Assembly: GCA_036676195.1 (NCBI GenBank)
Contig: JAKFDK010000138.1
Span: 1 to 54,513 of the forward strand
Reading direction: 5' to 3'
From: JAKFDK01 sp036676195
GTDB lineage: Bacteria; Bacillota; Sulfobacillia; Symbiobacteriales; ZC4RG38
Length of the DNA stretch: 54,513 nt
Shown here: positions 1 through 8,861 of the stretch, in pieces
Position numbering within the stretch: the stretch's first letter is position 1
Layout of the letters: each line of letters opens with the position of its first letter
Translations under genes and position numbers: made by a program
Notes under the pieces: generated by a model
The model's input: the letters and a program-made list of their open reading frames with translations, nothing else
The model's database searches: none
What the model was told of the DNA's origin: nothing

Positions 1-1
1 C

Positions 2-1204
2 GATGGAGCCGTAGCCGCCTTTTACGGCACTGGTGTCCTGCCGGAGGCCGTCCGGCAAATTGGCTGCCAGGAGTTTCAGCGCCTGGAAGAGTATTGCCGG
101 CGTTCGGATGCCCAGGGCCCGCCGGATGAGATTCGCCGGGGCCGGACCCGCCCGCTGGTATTCACCCAGTACGGCACCGGTTGTCTGGTCACGGATATTG
201 CCCATGTCAAGGTGCTGGAGGCCTGGTCGGCCGATGGGGTTGTGCACTTTGACCCGTCCTGGGGAGCGCGGACGGAAGGGCTATTGGAAGGCGCTCTCTC
301 CCACCGGGGCGACGGTACCATCATTACCGCCGAAAACCTCGGCCGAGTCAAACAGGCCCTGGCCAGTCACACCCTGTTCCAGGTGCGGGCCCACCGGGGA
401 CTGAACACCCCGGAGACGGTTCTGCTGGCCGGAGAGGTCGGGGCCGACCTGACCAAGATCAATATTGCTTATGGGGCCATGGCTGGCGGTACCGATCCGG
501 AACGTCTGGCTGTGGATGGTCTGGAAGCCCTGCGGTTGGCCGCCCATTACGGGCTGGCTTATGATGTGGTCACTAATGAAGAACTGGCCGGGGTACCTGC
601 CCATAAGGCCTTTGCCGGCATGTTGATTACGGCGCACATTGGCCGGCGCCTGGGTGGAACACCGATCTTACAGCCGCTGTTCTGCAACGGCCCGGAAAGC
701 CTGATCCGGGGTCTGATGGATGACAATTATGTTGACTTCAATTCTGCCAAGGTCATGGCCCTGCGCCAGATTATGGATGCCCCGATCTGGCCGGGGGCGC
801 CGGTGGGCTTTATGACGCATACCGAGGATCGGGTCCAGTCGGCCATGACCACCGCCCTGCATGCTGTTCTGGCGGCAGTGCTCGAAGTGGAGGCTGTGAC
901 CATCGCCTCCACCGACGAGGCGTATTCTGGCGGACCAATCGTGAGCGCCTCGCGGGTTGACTCCCTGCGGGCGGTGCGGGAAACCTTCCGCTTCTTTGGC
1001 GGTGCCGGCATTACGCCGACCCCGCGGGCAGCCGCCCTGGCCGACGAGCTGCTGACCGCCATCGCGGGGGTCCTAGTGCAGGTAGCCGAAGTTGGCTTTG
1101 TTCCGGCCATGTACCAGGGCCTCCTGGGTTCCCCGGCAGACGGTGCACACCCCGGGCGTGCCGGGCGGGGAACAGTGAGGAGGAAGGCGGAGTGCACGCC
1201 ATAG
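2..1204 (+). CDS. Glutamate-mutase epsilon-like cobalamin-dependent mutase subunit (5' end outside window)
   Basis: The frame is open from the first bases of the window, so the gene starts upstream; about 400 residues are visible. The chain has the layout of the substrate-barrel subunit of adenosylcobalamin mutases of the methylaspartate (glutamate) mutase epsilon family. A QVRAHRG segment matches the LQARHG strand of GlmE, a GVPAHKAFAG segment matches the LVPPS region, and STDEAYSGGPIVSASR followed by a helix matches the KTPHEAxGIPTKEAN region. Family members isomerise carbon skeletons by a radical mechanism and need a separate B12-binding subunit, which is not visible and may lie upstream. 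The stop overlaps the next gene by 13 bases, so the two are probably co-translated. The substrate cannot be told; lysine or ornithine aminomutase large subunits are more distant alternatives. Confidence 0.6.
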   Translation, partial: DGAVAAFYGTGVLPEAVRQIGCQEFQRLEEYCRRSDAQGPPDEIRRGRTRPLVFTQYGTGCLVTDIAHVKVLEAWSADGVVHFDPSWGARTEGLLEGALSHRGDGTIITAENLGRVKQALASHTLFQVRAHRGLNTPETVLLAGEVGADLTKINIAYGAMAGGTDPERLAVDGLEALRLAAHYGLAYDVVTNEELAGVPAHKAFAGMLITAHIGRRLGGTPILQPLFCNGPESLIRGLMDDNYVDFNSAKVMALRQIMDAPIWPGAPVGFMTHTEDRVQSAMTTALHAVLAAVLEVEAVTIASTDEAYSGGPIVSASRVDSLRAVRETFRFFGGAGITPTPRAAALADELLTAIAGVLVQVAEVGFVPAMYQGLLGSPADGAHPGRAGRGTVRRKAECTP

Positions 1205-2220
1205 GCGTGGCCGGAACGGCCAAGAACACGGGAAAAACAACCTGTCTCACGGCGATTCTGGCTGAAATGGGTGTCAGGAAACTGCGACCTGCCGTGACCA
1301 GTATCGGATATGACGGCGAGGAATTCGATCATCTTACCAGTCTGCCCAAGCCCCGGATCCACCTTGAGGCGGGCGCCCTGGTGGCAACCGCCGAGGGGAC
1401 GCTGAAGGCCGCCGCTGCCAGGCTGGAGACATTGGGACGAACCGGAGTGCTGACTGCTCTGGGTGAGGTCGTATGTGCCCGTGTCGTTGAGCCCGGCCTG
1501 ATTGCCCTGGCCGGCCCGCCCACCGGTGCCGGTTTGAGCACAGTGCTGCGTAAGCTGGGTTCCTTTGGTGCCGATCTTTGCCTGGTGGACGGCGCCTTCG
1601 GCCGCATGTTTCCGATGGTGGGGTTGGACGGCCTGATCCTGGCCACGGGGGCCGCCCGCCATCGGGAAGTTTCGCTACTGGTGGCCGAAACAGCCGCCCT
1701 GGTCTGGATGTTTGGTTTATCGGTCCAACCCGGACCCGCCGGGGCCGTAACGGTTGCGAATCTCCTGTCGGCCCGAGCCGCCCGTGAACTTCTGGCCACT
1801 CTGCCACCGGCGACTTCCCTGACCATCCAGGGGGTGGTGGCTATGGAAGCCCTGACGCTCCTGGTCGACTGGACCGGATGGTCGGCTGCTGCCTCCTGTA
1901 CGTTCTCTGATCCGATCCGGCTGGCCCTGGCGGGTCCGCCGGTGCAGACGCAGGCCCTGCTGGAGCGTCTGTCCGGACGCTGCCACTTGGGTGTGGGCCG
2001 GCGAATACCCCTGCTAGCCTGTAGCCTCAATCCGTTTTATCCCGAGCAACAAGCAGGTGGCGGTTACCGGGCGGCCTTCGTGGAGATCGAGCGGTTGTGT
2101 GGGGATATGAGTCAAAGCCTGCCTGTGCTGGTGGTCGATGTAGTGGCACAGGGTGTGCAGCGGCTCTTTGAATCCTTGGTCGCCTATCTTAATTTGCAGC
2201 CAAATAGTGAAGGTATCTAA
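1192..2220 (+). CDS. P-loop protein resembling aminomutase reactivase KamB
   Basis: A 342-residue soluble protein that opens with a Walker A motif, GTAKNTGKTT (residues 8-17), followed by TSIGYDGEEFD and a LPKPR segment. From memory this start resembles KamB, the small subunit of the reactivase of lysine 5,6-aminomutase, which exchanges damaged cobalamin at the cost of ATP. A LCLVDGAFGR stretch (about residue 132) may be the Walker B strand. The GTG start at 1192 has GAGGAGG upstream and lies inside the end of the mutase gene, so the two are coupled. I infer that it maintains or reactivates the upstream mutase. A dethiobiotin-synthetase-like or other small P-loop NTPase role is possible. Confidence 0.55.
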   Translation: MHAIGVAGTAKNTGKTTCLTAILAEMGVRKLRPAVTSIGYDGEEFDHLTSLPKPRIHLEAGALVATAEGTLKAAAARLETLGRTGVLTALGEVVCARVVEPGLIALAGPPTGAGLSTVLRKLGSFGADLCLVDGAFGRMFPMVGLDGLILATGAARHREVSLLVAETAALVWMFGLSVQPGPAGAVTVANLLSARAARELLATLPPATSLTIQGVVAMEALTLLVDWTGWSAAASCTFSDPIRLALAGPPVQTQALLERLSGRCHLGVGRRIPLLACSLNPFYPEQQAGGGYRAAFVEIERLCGDMSQSLPVLVVDVVAQGVQRLFESLVAYLNLQPNSEGI

Positions 2221-2366
2221 TTGAATCTGTCGAATTATATCGGCGCTCCTCACTGATGAGGGAAGTTAGGCTCTGGTGGGGGATGGGGGAGGGGTTAGGG
2301 CCAGGCGAACTGTTGAGGGGTTTCGGTCCGGATCTAGCTGCGAAATTTTTCAGGGGGGTGCCGCGA

Positions 2367-3464
2367 GTGTTCCGCAAGTGTCGTACCACGCTTTTTAGCG
2401 TCGTAACCGTCATGGCCCTGTCTCTTACCGCCTGTGGTGGTGCCAAGCCCGCCGCCCCGGAGCAAAAGGCCCCGGCCGCTCCCGCTCCTGCTGCCGGCGC
2501 TGAGGCCGCAAAGCTGACCCCGCTTTCTCCCGCCCAGAAGCTCTGGGTAGCTGAGGACGGTTCGCCTTCTGGTGCCGGCTTCTATATTGCCCACGCCAAG
2601 GGCTATTTTAAGGAACTGGGCCTGGAAGTAGACATCAAGCCTTTCGAGTCGTCGGGCGATATGCTCCCGGCCATCGCCTCCGGTGAGATCGATGTGGCTG
2701 GCGGCATTACCGGCGCAAACCTGTTCAATGCCGTCGCCCGTGGCCTGGAAATCCGGATCATTGCCGATAAAGGCACCAATAACCCCGGCAAGTCCTACTT
2801 CAACATGGTGGTCCGCAAGGATCTGGCCGACCAGATCAAGGACTATAAGGACCTGAAGGGCAAGAAGATCGGTGTTTTCTCGGTGGGTACTCTGAACGAG
2901 TACACCGTGGAAAAGGCGCTGGCCAAGGGAGGTTTGACCACCAAGGACGTGGAACTGATCCCTCTGGGTCCGCCCGACATGAACCTGGCCCTGGCCAACA
3001 AGTCCATTGAAGTTGGCATGCAGATTGAACCGATGATTGCCCAGGCAGAACAAAAGGGCATCGCGGTTCGCTTCAAGGACACCACTGAGTTCCTACCCGG
3101 CGGTCAGATCGCCGTGGTGCTGGCCAGCCCGAAGTTTGCCAACAACAAGGCTGTGGCCGAGCGCTTCATGGTGGCCTATCTGAAGGGCCTGCGGGATTAC
3201 AACGATGCGTTCATTAAGGGCCAGAACACCGATGCCATCATCGACATTCTGTCCAAGTACTCCGAACTGAAGGATAAGGAAGTCTGGAAGGCGGTCAAGG
3301 TCACCGGCCTGAACCCGAACGGGGCTGTCTTCAAGGACAACCTGGTCGACCAGTATAACTGGTACAAGGCCAAGGGTTCGGTCAAGGCTGATGTGAGCCT
3401 TGACAAGATGATCGACCTCTCTCTGGTGGACGCTGCGAAGAAGCACGTGGGCGACTACAAGTAA
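2367..3464 (+). CDS. ABC transporter substrate-binding lipoprotein, NitT/TauT (SsuA/NMT1) type
   Basis: A 365-residue extracytoplasmic binding protein. The GTG at 2367 is chosen because AGGGGGG lies seven bases upstream and the product then begins with a basic N-terminus, a hydrophobic stretch and a lipobox, LTAC (Cys at about residue 23). An Ala/Pro-rich linker follows before the binding domain. KGYFKELGLEVD, the SGEIDVAGG region and KGKKIGV are typical of the NMT1/SsuA family, which carries nitrate, sulfonates, taurine, thiamine precursors or riboflavin. It heads a three-gene operon with permease and ATPase. The ligand cannot be deduced; the neighbouring mutase and 2-oxoacid oxidoreductase make an organic acid or amino-acid-like compound conceivable, which is inference only. 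Confidence 0.9.
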   Translation: MFRKCRTTLFSVVTVMALSLTACGGAKPAAPEQKAPAAPAPAAGAEAAKLTPLSPAQKLWVAEDGSPSGAGFYIAHAKGYFKELGLEVDIKPFESSGDMLPAIASGEIDVAGGITGANLFNAVARGLEIRIIADKGTNNPGKSYFNMVVRKDLADQIKDYKDLKGKKIGVFSVGTLNEYTVEKALAKGGLTTKDVELIPLGPPDMNLALANKSIEVGMQIEPMIAQAEQKGIAVRFKDTTEFLPGGQIAVVLASPKFANNKAVAERFMVAYLKGLRDYNDAFIKGQNTDAIIDILSKYSELKDKEVWKAVKVTGLNPNGAVFKDNLVDQYNWYKAKGSVKADVSLDKMIDLSLVDAAKKHVGDYK

Positions 3465-3530
3465 TCGAGGGTGGGAGGAGGCCGGGCTCCCCACGGCCCG
3501 GCTTCCCGCTACACAGGAGGGGGTTTACTC

Positions 3531-4355
3531 GTGGCTGCTGAGCAATCCGTGGCGATCGCGAAGACGCAGCGACCGGCCAGGCGAGCTCCTACGGCTGCTG
3601 AAAGGCAGCTTCGGCGGGAGCGAATCCTGTCAATCGTCTCCCCGTTTTTACTGGTTATCCTCTGGGAATTGCTGGTGCAGACCCGCTTGTTGGATGTGCG
3701 GTTTTTCCCGCCGCCCTCAGGGATAGTCGGAACCTTTTATGAGATGATTGTTTCAGGTGAACTCTGGTCGGCGGTTGGGGTCAGTCTCTTCCGGATTTTC
3801 GTTGGTTTCATGGTCGGCGCTATTCCGGGACTATTAATCGGCCTGACCATGGGGCTGTTTCCGCTGGTTCGGGCTGTACTGGACCCCATGGTTGCGGCGC
3901 TCTATCCGATTCCCAAACTGGCCATGCTCCCCCTGATCATGCTGCTGTTCGGGATTGGCGAATCCTCCAAGGTGGTTACCATTGCCATCGGTGTGTTTTT
4001 CCTGGTGCTGATCAACACGGTGGCGGGTGTCATTAATATCGATAAGATTTACCTGGATGTAGCCCGAAATTTCGGAGCCAGCCGGAAAGATTATTATCTG
4101 ACGATTGCCTTACCGGGTGCCATGCCGCTGATCTTCACGGGGTTGAAGCTGGGCATGGGGATGGCGCTGCTGCTGATCGTGGCTGCTGAGATGATCGGTG
4201 CCAAGAACGGGATTGGCTACATGATTTGGACTGGCTACCAGACCTTCTTGATGGAGCGCATGTTCGTTGGACTTACGCTGATGGCGCTGCTGGGCTATCT
4301 GTTTTCGGTTGGCCTGGATGAGTTGGAGCGCAAGGTATTGCCCTGGAAACAGTAG
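3531..4355 (+). CDS. ABC transporter permease, NitT/TauT (SsuC) type
   Basis: A 274-residue integral membrane protein of the binding-protein-dependent transport inner-membrane family. The GTG at 3531 is preferred over earlier in-frame codons because AGGAGGGGG lies eight bases upstream. After a charged cytoplasmic N-terminus (to about residue 30) come roughly six membrane segments. The EAA-type cytoplasmic loop that contacts the ATPase is visible as DVARNFGASRKDYYLTIALPGA. It sits between the binding protein and the ATPase, the usual order for this importer class. The spacing of 66 bases from the binding-protein stop, with its own SD, fits one transcript. Confidence 0.92.
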   Translation: MAAEQSVAIAKTQRPARRAPTAAERQLRRERILSIVSPFLLVILWELLVQTRLLDVRFFPPPSGIVGTFYEMIVSGELWSAVGVSLFRIFVGFMVGAIPGLLIGLTMGLFPLVRAVLDPMVAALYPIPKLAMLPLIMLLFGIGESSKVVTIAIGVFFLVLINTVAGVINIDKIYLDVARNFGASRKDYYLTIALPGAMPLIFTGLKLGMGMALLLIVAAEMIGAKNGIGYMIWTGYQTFLMERMFVGLTLMALLGYLFSVGLDELERKVLPWKQ

Positions 4356-4375
4356 CGCTTGGGAGGCAGGCTGAT

Positions 4376-5185
4376 GTGAAGGCTCAGGCTAAGATCACCG
4401 TTAGCGGCCTCAGTAAGGAATTTACCGCCCGCAACGGCAGTGTTGTGACCGCCCTCAAGGACATCACGTTTACCGTTCCGGAGGGAAAATTCCTGGCAAT
4501 CGTGGGCCCGTCTGGTTGTGGAAAAACTACGCTCCTGCGCATCATTGCTGGGTTGGAGGAACATACAGACGGACATCTGGAAGTGAAGAGGTCGGGTAAG
4601 GACCGCCCCCTGAACTCTATGGTCTTTCAGGACAAGTCTGTGTTACCCTGGATGACGGTGCGGGAAAACGTGGCATATGGGCTGCGGCTACGTGGAGTCC
4701 CCAAGGACGAGCGGATCGCAGTAGCCGACCGGTATATCAAGATGGTGGGGCTGACCAAGTTTCAGGATGCTTTTCCGCACCAGCTCTCCGGCGGCATGAA
4801 GCAGCGGGTGTCGATTGCCCGTGCCTTTGCCAACGACCCGGAGATCCTGCTGATGGACGAGCCGTTCTCGGCCCTGGACGAGCAGAACAAGATCCTGCTC
4901 CAGCAGGAACTGCTGCGTATCTGGGAGGGGACTGGTAAGACAGTTATTTATATCACCCATTCCATTGATGAGGCGCTCAACTTGGGCGACCAGGTCATGA
5001 TCATGACTGCTCACCCCGGACAGATCAAGTCAGTGGCCGACATTGATCTGCCTCGTCCCCGGGATATTACCCACATTCGGAACAACCCGCGGTTTACCGA
5101 ACTCTTTGATCACATCTGGGGCGCCTTGCGGGACGAAGTGCATAAGGCCAAGCGTGAAGAAGGGCTTGTATTGGCTGAGGACTGA
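4376..5185 (+). CDS. ABC transporter ATP-binding protein, NitT/TauT (SsuB) type
   Basis: A 269-residue cytoplasmic ATPase that energises the upstream permease. Walker A GPSGCGKTT, Q-loop VFQDKSVLPW, signature LSGGMKQR, Walker B EILLMDEP and the H-loop ITHS are all intact and in order. The LPWMTVRENV segment is typical of the SsuB/TauB group. GTG at 4376 is the start, with GGGAGGC upstream; an overlapping ATG at 4374 is out of frame. It closes the operon: a hairpin followed by TTTTATT lies just downstream. Confidence 0.93.
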   Translation: MKAQAKITVSGLSKEFTARNGSVVTALKDITFTVPEGKFLAIVGPSGCGKTTLLRIIAGLEEHTDGHLEVKRSGKDRPLNSMVFQDKSVLPWMTVRENVAYGLRLRGVPKDERIAVADRYIKMVGLTKFQDAFPHQLSGGMKQRVSIARAFANDPEILLMDEPFSALDEQNKILLQQELLRIWEGTGKTVIYITHSIDEALNLGDQVMIMTAHPGQIKSVADIDLPRPRDITHIRNNPRFTELFDHIWGALRDEVHKAKREEGLVLAED

Positions 5186-5195
5186 CCGGGATTCA

Positions 5196-5223
5196 GGGTT
5201 CCCCAAGAGGGATACCCTTTTAT
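5196..5223 (+). terminator. Intrinsic terminator after the ABC importer operon
   Basis: GGGTTCCC and GGGATACCC can pair around a CAAGA loop with one bulged base, and TTTTATT follows. It lies 11 bases after the ATPase stop and upstream of the korA Shine-Dalgarno site. Confidence 0.65.
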
Positions 5224-5270
5224 TCAGCGGTACTCATCGATGATGAGTGATTGTAAGGGGAGGTAGACGC

Positions 5271-7025
5271 ATGGAATACACATGGAAGATTGGCGGCGCG
5301 CAGGGTGAGGGAATCGACAGCGCAGGCGAAACCTTTGCGCTGACCTTGCACCGGCTGGGGTACTACTGCTTCGCCTACCGACACTACCAGTCCCTGGTCA
5401 AGGGCGGGCACACCAACTATAAGATTCGGGTAGCGACAGTGCCAGTGCGTCATCACGGTGATTCCCTCGATATGCTGCTCGCTTTTGATCAACTGTCGAT
5501 CAACGAAAACATCCATGAATTGCGGCATGGCGGCGTGCTTGTTTACGACGCGGACTTTGAGGCCAACGTTCACGGGCGGACGGACCTTCTGCTGTGCCCG
5601 GTGCCGTGGAGCAAGGTGGCCCGTGACCTGGGTTCGCCAATCATGAAGAATATTGTCGCTCTGGGGGCTGCCGCCGGTCTGCTGGGGCTGGGGGAGCGCT
5701 CCCTGGGTGCGCTGATTGAAGAGCGCTTTGGCGCCAAAAAGGGTGGCAAGGTGGTCGAAGACAACCTGGCTGCCGTTCACCTCGGCCACAGTTATGTGGA
5801 GCAGCAGGGGTGGAAGGTAGACCGCGGCCTGCCGCAGTTACCGGAACTGCCCCGCACCGAGCGGCTCTTTATTTCCGGCAATGAGGCCCTGGCCCTGGGG
5901 GCGCTGGCCGGTGGCTGCCGGTTCCTGGCGGCCTATCCGATTACTCCGGCCACTGACGTGATGTACCGGATGATCAAGCACTTCTCCGACGTCGGCGGTG
6001 CCGTACTACAGGCAGAAGACGAGCTGGCGGCTATTAACATGGCGATTGGCGGGGCGTTCGCCGGCACGCGGGCCATGACATCGACTTCCGGCCCGGGGTT
6101 CTCGCTGATGATGGAGGCTCTGGGTCTGGCGGGCATCGCCGAGGTGCCCCTGGTGATTATAAATGTGCAGCGGGGCGGCCCCAGCACGGGCCTGCCCACC
6201 AAGACCGAGCAGGGCGACCTGAACGAGATGGTGTACGGTTCGCACGGAGATATCCCCCGGATTGTGCTGGCGCCCTCGACCATGGAGGAATGTTTCAGCT
6301 TTGCCGCCGAATCTTTTAACCTGGCCGAAAAGTATCAGATCCCGGTGATCCTGTCCTCGGACATGTATCTGGGGCAATCCAAGCAGTCGGTGGACCGGCT
6401 CGACTTTGATCAGGTCACCATTGACCGGGGCCACCTGGTCACAGCGGAAGAACTGAAGACCAGCGGTGCCAAGGAGTTCCGCCGCTACGCCATTACGGAG
6501 TCTGGCATTTCACCTCGTTCCATTCCCGGACAGGCCGGCGGCCGCTATGTCTGCCTGGGCAACGAGCATGACGAGGTTGGGTATGAGATTGAGGACCCGC
6601 CCATGCGCCTGGCGCAGGTGCACAAGCGCCAGCGCAAAATGGCCGGCTACGAGGCGCAGCCCATGGGCATCCATTACGACGGCCCGGAGGCGCCGGAAGT
6701 GCTGGTGGTGGGCTGGGGTTCCACTTTTGGCCCCATCGGTGAAGTGCGCCGGCAACTGGCGGGCGAAGGGGCCAGGATTGCGCACTTGCACATCGGTTCG
6801 TTGGCGCCCTTCCCCACCGGCCGGGTGGCCCGCCTGATTCAGGACGCCCGCCACGTGGTGGTGGTGGAGCAGGCGATCAGCGGCCAGTTGGCCGGGTTGA
6901 TCAAGCAGCACGTGGGCTGCCACGAAAAGATCCGGAGCTTCCTCAAATACGATGGCAATCCGCTGTTCAAGTCCGATGTGCTGGCTGCTTGCAAGGAGGT
7001 GCTCTCTGGTGTTGTCGTTGGATAG
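5271..7025 (+). CDS. korA: 2-oxoacid:ferredoxin oxidoreductase, fused gamma-alpha subunit
   Basis: A 584-residue subunit of a thiamine-pyrophosphate-dependent 2-oxoacid:acceptor oxidoreductase, which decarboxylates a 2-oxoacid to acyl-CoA and reduces ferredoxin. The first 190 residues are the gamma domain (GGAQGEGIDSAGE near the N-terminus). The pyrimidine-binding alpha domain follows (FISGNEALALGALAGG, YPITPATD), then the C-terminal domain near EVLVVGWGSTFGP. The ATG at 5271 is chosen for AAGGGGAGGT six bases upstream; an earlier in-frame start would lie over that site. The length fits the two-subunit KorAB type. The 2-oxoglutarate-type assignment is the usual one for this architecture, but the substrate is not proven by sequence; pyruvate or branched-chain 2-oxoacids are alternatives. 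Confidence 0.9.
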   Translation: MEYTWKIGGAQGEGIDSAGETFALTLHRLGYYCFAYRHYQSLVKGGHTNYKIRVATVPVRHHGDSLDMLLAFDQLSINENIHELRHGGVLVYDADFEANVHGRTDLLLCPVPWSKVARDLGSPIMKNIVALGAAAGLLGLGERSLGALIEERFGAKKGGKVVEDNLAAVHLGHSYVEQQGWKVDRGLPQLPELPRTERLFISGNEALALGALAGGCRFLAAYPITPATDVMYRMIKHFSDVGGAVLQAEDELAAINMAIGGAFAGTRAMTSTSGPGFSLMMEALGLAGIAEVPLVIINVQRGGPSTGLPTKTEQGDLNEMVYGSHGDIPRIVLAPSTMEECFSFAAESFNLAEKYQIPVILSSDMYLGQSKQSVDRLDFDQVTIDRGHLVTAEELKTSGAKEFRRYAITESGISPRSIPGQAGGRYVCLGNEHDEVGYEIEDPPMRLAQVHKRQRKMAGYEAQPMGIHYDGPEAPEVLVVGWGSTFGPIGEVRRQLAGEGARIAHLHIGSLAPFPTGRVARLIQDARHVVVVEQAISGQLAGLIKQHVGCHEKIRSFLKYDGNPLFKSDVLAACKEVLSGVVVG

Positions 7026-7872
7026 TTACAAGGCCAGTCAACGCCCCACCTGGTGCCCTGGCTGCGGTGACTTCGCCGTACTGGCGTCGTTGCAAAAGGC
7101 CTCCCTGAATGTGGGGGTGGCGCCTGAAGATATGGTGGTGGTTTCCGGCATTGGTTGTTCGGGCAAGATTTCGCAGCATTTCGGTTCTTACGGCGTTCAC
7201 ACCCTGCACGGCCGGGTGCTGCCCACCGCCGCAGCCGTGAAGGTGGCCAACCGGAACCTGACGGTGATTGCAGCCGGTGGCGACGGCGACGGGTTCGGCA
7301 TTGGTGTGGGGCACTTCGTGCACGCGGCCCGGCGGAACGTAGATATCACCTATATCGTTATGGATAATCATATCTATGGCCTTACCACTGGCCAGACTTC
7401 CCCGACCAGTGAGCCCGGCCACTGCACCAAGACTCACCCCGAAGGTGCCTTCGAGGAACCGATTCATCCGCTGGAGCTGGCCATTACCTGTGGAGCCACC
7501 TTTGTTGGCCAGGCCTTTGCCGGCGACCCGGCTGGCATGACCAGGGTGGTGGAGCAGGCCATCCGGCATAAGGGGTTCTCGATGGTGAACATCTTCAGCC
7601 CCTGCGTAACCTTTAACAAGCGCAATACTTATGCCTGGTTCAAGGAAGTCCTGACCGACGTCAGCGCCGACCCGAATTACGACTGCACCAACAAGGCGGC
7701 CGCGCTGGCCAAGCTGGAGGAATCCGCTGAACACATTACCGGTGTACTGTACCAGGTCAATAAAAAGACGTACGAGGAGCAGTTGCCCAATCTGCCGTCC
7801 AGCCCGCTGACAGGGGTCGACCTGCGCCTGGGGTCGGAGCAGTTTGAACACTTGCTGCAGGAGTTCCGGTAA
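7009..7872 (+). CDS. korB: 2-oxoacid:ferredoxin oxidoreductase beta subunit
   Basis: A 287-residue catalytic subunit that binds thiamine pyrophosphate and one Fe-S cluster. WCPGCGDF near residue 14 and GIGCSGK supply cysteines, and FSPCVTF near residue 203 supplies the distal one, as expected for the single [4Fe-4S] cluster of this type. GDGDGFGIG followed by MDNHIYGLTTGQTSPT is the TPP-Mg motif. The GTG at 7009 overlaps the end of korA by 17 bases and has AAGGAGGT eight bases upstream inside korA, so it is translationally coupled and later in-frame codons are unlikely starts. Confidence 0.92.
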   Translation: MLSLDSYKASQRPTWCPGCGDFAVLASLQKASLNVGVAPEDMVVVSGIGCSGKISQHFGSYGVHTLHGRVLPTAAAVKVANRNLTVIAAGGDGDGFGIGVGHFVHAARRNVDITYIVMDNHIYGLTTGQTSPTSEPGHCTKTHPEGAFEEPIHPLELAITCGATFVGQAFAGDPAGMTRVVEQAIRHKGFSMVNIFSPCVTFNKRNTYAWFKEVLTDVSADPNYDCTNKAAALAKLEESAEHITGVLYQVNKKTYEEQLPNLPSSPLTGVDLRLGSEQFEHLLQEFR

Positions 7873-7874
7873 GC

Positions 7875-8759
7875 ATGGGAGCACTCTTTGCGTTGGCCAT
7901 CGGCCTGTTTTGGGCGGCCTATAATATCGCGGTTCGCTCAGGACTACAAAGGGTAGACGGCGGTGCCGGTTACCTTGTGACCCAGGTCCTGGGCGCGGTG
8001 GCCAACCTGGGGTTCCTTCTCCTGCCCCTGCCAGGGCGGGGGGGAACCCCAAACGGGATGGCGGTCCTCTGGTTCATTCTGGCCGGGTTTAGCACAACCT
8101 TGATGGGGCGTTGGCTGTACTTTCGCAGTGTTGAGGTTTTAGGACCTTCACGGGCCAGTGCCTGGAAGAGCGCCGCTCCGGTGTATACCTTGATTCTGGG
8201 GGCTATTTTACTCGGGGAGCGCCCCGGCCTTCTGGCTGTGGCCGGAACCACTTCAGTGATGGCCGGGCTGCTCCTCCTCTCCCGGGAGCAGGCCCGGCTG
8301 AAGGCATCCGTCAGGGTGTCGGGGTCGACCCACGCCGCCATTTGGCTGGGCATTGCCAGTGGCGCAGCGTTCTCGGCCGGTATGCTTCTGCGTAAGGCTG
8401 GTCTGAACTTTTGGCCTGATGCGGCTGTCGGCAGTGCCATTGGGGCCCTGGTTGCACTGGGAGCCTACCTGCCGTTTGCTGTGATCAGGGGTGAGGTTAA
8501 GGCCGTTTTCCGGGCGCCTGCCGCCGGACTGGGGCTCTTCTTCCTGGCCGGAATACTCGGTAGCCTGGCCCAGTTGAGCACCTTCCTGTCCTTACGGTTT
8601 TCGCACACGGCCACCACTCATGTCATTGCCGCTTTGGAGCCGATGTTCACCATGTTCCTGAGCGTTCTGCTGCTGGGGCGACAGGAAGAGTTGACCCGCA
8701 GTGTCGCGGGTTCGGCCATACTCATTTGCAGTGGCGTGGTATTGATGACGGTGCAGTAG
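7875..8759 (+). CDS. EamA/DMT-family transporter
   Basis: A 294-residue membrane protein with about ten hydrophobic segments arranged as two EamA repeats, the second starting near residue 150. The end of the first repeat shows the conserved LGAILLGERPG pattern, and the second repeat ends LLLGRQEELTRSVAGSAILICSG. Such drug/metabolite transporters usually export amino acids, purines or other metabolites. The start is two bases after the korB stop with CAGGAG inside korB, so it is in the same operon. It may move a substrate or product of the 2-oxoacid pathway, but the sequence gives no specificity. Confidence 0.85.
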   Translation: MGALFALAIGLFWAAYNIAVRSGLQRVDGGAGYLVTQVLGAVANLGFLLLPLPGRGGTPNGMAVLWFILAGFSTTLMGRWLYFRSVEVLGPSRASAWKSAAPVYTLILGAILLGERPGLLAVAGTTSVMAGLLLLSREQARLKASVRVSGSTHAAIWLGIASGAAFSAGMLLRKAGLNFWPDAAVGSAIGALVALGAYLPFAVIRGEVKAVFRAPAAGLGLFFLAGILGSLAQLSTFLSLRFSHTATTHVIAALEPMFTMFLSVLLLGRQEELTRSVAGSAILICSGVVLMTVQ

Positions 8760-8792
8760 TGTGGTGCAGGCCGCAAGGCCGTCGAACGAGAG

Positions 8793-8825
8793 GGGTGGGG
8801 CGCCTGTCAGGTGCCCCGCCCTTTT
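8793..8825 (+). terminator. Intrinsic terminator after the korAB-DMT operon
   Basis: GGGTGGGGCGCCT pairs with AGGTGCCCCGCCC (two wobble pairs) and is followed by TTTT. It lies between the DMT stop and the chemoreceptor, whose SD is only about 20 bases further on, so read-through may partly drive the chemoreceptor. Confidence 0.7.
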
Positions 8826-8861
8826 GGGAATCAGTCGCCCGGAACGGAGGAGGTGCTGTTC

